From Symsagittifera roscoffensis (Eukaryota > Xenacoelomorpha > Acoela > Convolutidae): 64,000 nt of DNA. Both the position numbers and the translations under genes were made by a program. This document shows, piece after piece, positions 60,639 through 64,000 of the stretch (position 1 is its first letter; every line of letters begins with the position of its first letter). The notes under the pieces were generated by a model. That model had not been told where the DNA came from. It worked only from the letters and a program-made list of their open reading frames with translations, and made no database searches. The DNA is taken from the NCBI RefSeq assembly GCF_963678635.1, contig NC_087069.1, positions 35,131,959 through 35,195,958 on the forward strand. The letters are read 5' to 3'.

Positions 60639-61500
60639 TCAATCCGTGCCCGTGGTTTCCTTTCTATGAGTGACTGAAGACGACGTCTGAGGGGAAGATT
60701 GAGGCGGAAAACGATCGCGAATAAGTTGTTTCCGTGGTGAAGATATGGACACCGTTTGCGTATTTGAGGGCATTATCTGTTCCTCCGTGACTGGTATAAG
60801 AGGTGAAGCCAATGTCGTCGTAGAGGGCAATATTTGATCCTCCTCTATAAATTTTACCGAATGCCGCAACGGATCGCCGAAAAACTGAGTTGGCTTTTTG
60901 CTACGGTGAGACGTCCTGACCGACTCTGCATCGTCAACCACTGGTTGAGCAGGTAGTGAAAATGAAGGGTAGGAGGAAGGCAGATCTGATGACGCTGAAT
61001 GAGGAGGGTGATTCGAATCCTTAGATACTTCTTTTTCCGGCGACGAAACTGTTATATCAGGACTAGATGTACTAACTTCAGGAGGCTCCATAGGACGAGT
61101 ATGCGAGGACGAAACAGCACGATTTAGTGTACCCGGTTGAGGCAAAATGAACGACCCGACTGGTTGTTGAGTAGAGTCCACATTGCGCGAGTGAGTAGCA
61201 TGAGTGGATTAATGGGGCGTCGACGTCGAGGCAGACTGACGAGCAAAACGAACCGGAGGCGAGTCACACTGAAACCTCTGGCGTTTTCCTGTATTAACCG
61301 AATCGCGAGTCACCTGGCGATCGTTGTTTGACACAATAGAACTTTCACTGGAAGAGTCACCAGTGAGATCCACCATCGGAGTGGATAGAGAGGGATTGCT
61401 TGGGCGTTGTTCTAGTAACGCAGGCTGCGACAGCGTGACAGGTCGTTTAGCCGCTCCTCGAGAAGTTGAGCTTGTATCTTGGGCGCGATCACCTATAGTG
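60639..61500 (-). pseudogene. C-terminal tail of third gypsy polyprotein
   Basis: Open mainly as 61181-60639 with a Ser/Pro/Thr-rich composition and the block 'RTSHRSKKPTQFFGDPLRHS' near 60890, shared with the extra ORF of the other gypsy element. The upstream part (to about 61500) is coding-like in the same frame but contains a few stops ('STPH*STHATH'). Confidence 0.6.
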
Positions 61501-61511
61501 TTCGGGGCAAC

Positions 61512-63880
61512 TTAAATGGCAGATCGATAATTAGGTTTGAGACAGATATGATTTTTCCTGTAGACTTTTCCCTTGTCGGTAACATAAGTATGATCCGTAA
61601 CACGAACAATCTTAAACTTGGTTAACTTATACAGAGGTTTCCCCGATTGACGATCAATAATTTTTCTAAAGACTTTAACTCGACCAAGATCAGACAGAAG
61701 AAAGTTTTCTAATTTACTTGTTCTCGAGAGACAAGTAGGTTGCACAATTGGTGCACGCCTGGAGTTAACTTGCGTCCCCGGAGGTGAGGCAATTACTGAG
61801 AAACGAAGAGTATTGCTATTGAGGCCAGATTTGAGGGAATGGGCGAGGTCCTAATGCCGGGTTGTGAGCTCCTTGAGGGCCAATTTCCCTGCATCTGAGG
61901 GAAGATTCCGCCTGAACTGCGACCATTTATTTGCCGCCCGAGTAAGATCCGCAAACGCCTTGTAGGGTTCACTGTCCGCCACATTTTCGTCCAACGAAAA
62001 CAAAGGCTTGAAGCGAGTTGGAATAGTTGGGCTGGGACTGCAGCGAGGAACGACTTTTGCTCTGTCTCGACTGTAATCGTTACTGGTGATCTGGTCTGGT
62101 GTGAGGAGGTTGCGCTCCTATCCTTGGGCTGAAGTTTCAGATTGAACAACATTATTACGTGCCTGAGACCACAGAGTATTAGGTTTACGACCAAAATGCA
62201 ATTCAAAAGGCGATTTCTTAAGCACAGAATGATTACTCTTGCGAATAACTTCAAGTATTTGATGAATCGTATCCTTAAGATTTTTGAAATTAGGATCGAG
62301 TTTCGCCACAACCAGTTTTCTCTTGATTGCCTGAATAGATCGTTCGACCAACCCACTGCCACGATGATCTCCGACCGGAGAGAGGATATGTTTGATACCT
62401 CTATTAGAGCAGAGTTCTTGAAGCAAATTATTCTTAAATCCTGAGCCATGATCTGTTCTGATGGAACGAGGGAGACCGTGAATGCGAATATAGGAGTCAA
62501 GGAATTTAGTAACCTTCTTAGCCCCAGTGGTTTTAGAAATTAGAACTGAAGGAAACTTATCAATCGCTACTAAAAGAAAGATCGCTTTTCATCAAGTATC
62601 GGACCAGCAAAATCTAATTGTAACTCCTGATTAGGTCCAGATAGTACAGGCAGAGGTTTCGCATTATTAAAAGTTGGATAAGGCTTAAGATTCGCAGGCT
62701 TAAGATTCTTACCGAACAGGGTACATTCACGACACTTCTCACACGTCTCGATGATTTGCCGGTTCATAAACGACCACCAGAGGTATTCGGAGGCAGTCAT
62801 CATGGCCTATTGTCCCGGGTGTGATCTGTGAAGGCCAGTGAGCACAGTTTGTCGGAGAGATTCAGGGATGGCCAGTTTATTGTCAATGACTACACAGTTA
62901 TTGACCACCGCTGCTGTAGACCAAAACTGGGCCATATATGCTACGAGCTTATTGAAGGAGTTAACGTCCTTATTTACAATGGCTCGCTTCATGGGGCCTA
63001 GAAAACGATCCGCCGCTGTTAATTCTGCCAACAGGTCGGCATCAAAAAGTCCAGGGAGGCCCACGATTTCCTTTTTGGATGAGGAGAGGAGAGGTTTACC
63101 CCCATTCACCGCTAATACACCGATCTTCGCGGCCATGTTCTTTCTTTCTGGTTTTGACAGGCGACAACGCCTCATTGCCTCCAGTAGTTGACAATGGCCG
63201 TCCTTTCTAGTAGCAGTTCTTGTAGCGGGAAAGCGGGTTTTAGCGGCCCGTTGCCGTGTTCTATTATGTTGTCGAATCTGGTCCAATCTGGACAAGCGGG
63301 TAAGTTGGCGGGATCATATGTTCGGCCTCGGACTTGGGCGACGAAAGTTGGGAGAGCTGACTGGAAAAGTTTCCACAAAAGTCTGAAACCCTGCCTGCTC
63401 AGCAGTTGATTGTATACTGGTCATAGAGTCCGGTTGCGTGATGTTGGTGTTTGAGTCAGTATGAGTTTGATTATTGATTGTTGGTGTTGTCATATTGGAT
63501 TTAGTATTAAAAAAATTGGTTTGAATAAGTGGACTGTTTATTAAAAATTCAGGTCGGAGACAGTGATTTTTTGAATCGTCATCTGGTTTGCAACAATCAA
63601 TTAGCATACCGGTCCCTGATTGGTTAATTTCTTGAGCTTATAACTCGACGCCCTCTTGTGACAAACAACACGAGCAATCCATTTGCATACTGCAAGATGA
63701 TTGGTTGAGGCATTGAGGGACATTAATAACACTCTCAACCGGCGAATGACGTGAATAACAAGCATGATTAAACTAAGACACAAATTGAACGCCCTCTTGT
63801 GGCGTATCACAATTTTGATGCCCCGGCGAAGAATTATAACAATTAAAAAACGAGAGGGCCAGATGGAACGCCTCAATTGA
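61512..63880 (-). pseudogene. pol: Third gypsy Pol: linker, H2C2 and integrase
   Basis: 63295-62807 is the linker after RNase H ('GLPGLFDADLLAELTAADRF'), similar to 'NLPNLFDRNLLAELTTEDIW' of the other element. 62803-62570 has the finger ('CEKCRECTLFGKNL') and the first catalytic-Asp region ('LQLDFAGPI'). 62426-62118 has 'GDHRGSGLVERSIQAIKRKL' with the catalytic Glu and 'FELHFGRKPNT'. 61745-61512 is the C-terminal SH3-like part ('VYRKNHICLKPNYR'). The pieces are separated by a few stops or frameshifts, so it is probably inactive. Confidence 0.75.
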
Positions 63881-64000
63881 TTTACCAACAAAAAGTTCGT
63901 CGTATTTAGAGGGTGCAGGAGTTGGAAATGTAGGATAACTTGATAAGTAATCGACGATCCCCAGCGTGACCCCTAGGACGTGAACAATCTCAAAGTCAAA

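Larger units (their letters stand above)
60419..64000 (-). mobile_element. Third Ty3/gypsy element, 3' part (runs off window)
   Basis: The minus strand from the window edge begins in RNase H ('VHVLGVTLGIVDYLSS', about 63990-63930). It continues through a linker to the H2C2 finger and integrase and ends in a Ser/Pro-rich tail. Compared with the 51518-58732 element the same modules occur in the same order with clear similarity, so they belong to one clade. Gag, protease and RT are beyond 64000. Confidence 0.8.

Noticed and set aside
61793-62500. 235-aa minus-strand ORF
   Set aside because: Out of frame with the recognisable integrase segments in the same place; translation shows no gypsy motif.

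Overview
This is eukaryotic, AT-rich, invertebrate-type DNA that is almost entirely made of LTR retrotransposons. Class II elements (BEL/Pao and Ty3/gypsy) are nested in one another among short inverted-repeat elements. I found no complete host gene; the best host candidate is a pair of possible 7-transmembrane receptor exons near 47.8-48.7 kb. The species cannot be named from sequence alone. A nematode or another small invertebrate would fit the BEL/Pao richness and the short introns with T-rich acceptors.

Layout. 1-6.1 kb: non-coding, with imperfect tandem repeats, an inverted-repeat family (2391-2640 minus, 4030-4440 plus, third copy at 13890-14282), a C17/G21-bounded GC-rich island (3046-3244) and a palindrome-rich MITE-like element (4823-5516). 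6.1-12.9 kb: a badly decayed BEL/Pao element on the minus strand. 14.3-15.8 kb plus 25.6-26.8 kb: the 5' end of a large Ty3/gypsy-like element on the minus strand, split by a nearly intact 9.8 kb BEL/Pao element (15801-25630, 5-7 bp target duplication). The BEL element carries an extra ORF before gag and a tRNA-like sequence with A and B boxes in each LTR.

26795-45670: an 18.9 kb LTR element on the plus strand, the most remarkable object here. After a 408 bp LTR and primer-binding site come a 77-aa leader ORF, a leader with repeated hairpins, a basic 155-aa ORF, gag, pol (protease, RT, RNase H, integrase), two small hydrophobic ORFs, a 377-codon ORF with no AUG, an envelope-like glycoprotein, two more ORFs, a consensus intron in the 3' region and the second LTR. 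Several ORFs are joined by stop-start or short overlaps, an organisation like that of a complex retrovirus. 45955-46154 is an assembly gap of 200 N. 46155-47312 is a second minus-strand copy (about 95% identical by eye) of 25631-26790.

47.3-51.5 kb: possible receptor exons and a second MITE-like element. 51518-58732: a Ty3/gypsy element on the minus strand with clear LTRs, a serine-tRNA-type primer-binding site and the 5-bp target duplication GCCCG. It has several frame breaks, four of them at T7-T9 runs. It sits inside an older related element (integrase remnant at 59.2-59.4 kb). 60.2-64 kb: the 3' part of a third related gypsy element, running off the window.

How the pieces work together: each autonomous element supplies its own capsid and replication enzymes. 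In the giant element, the LTR promoter, gag-pol frameshift, candidate splice sites, an AUG-free stretch before the envelope ORF and stop-start overlaps together suggest that several proteins are made from few transcripts.
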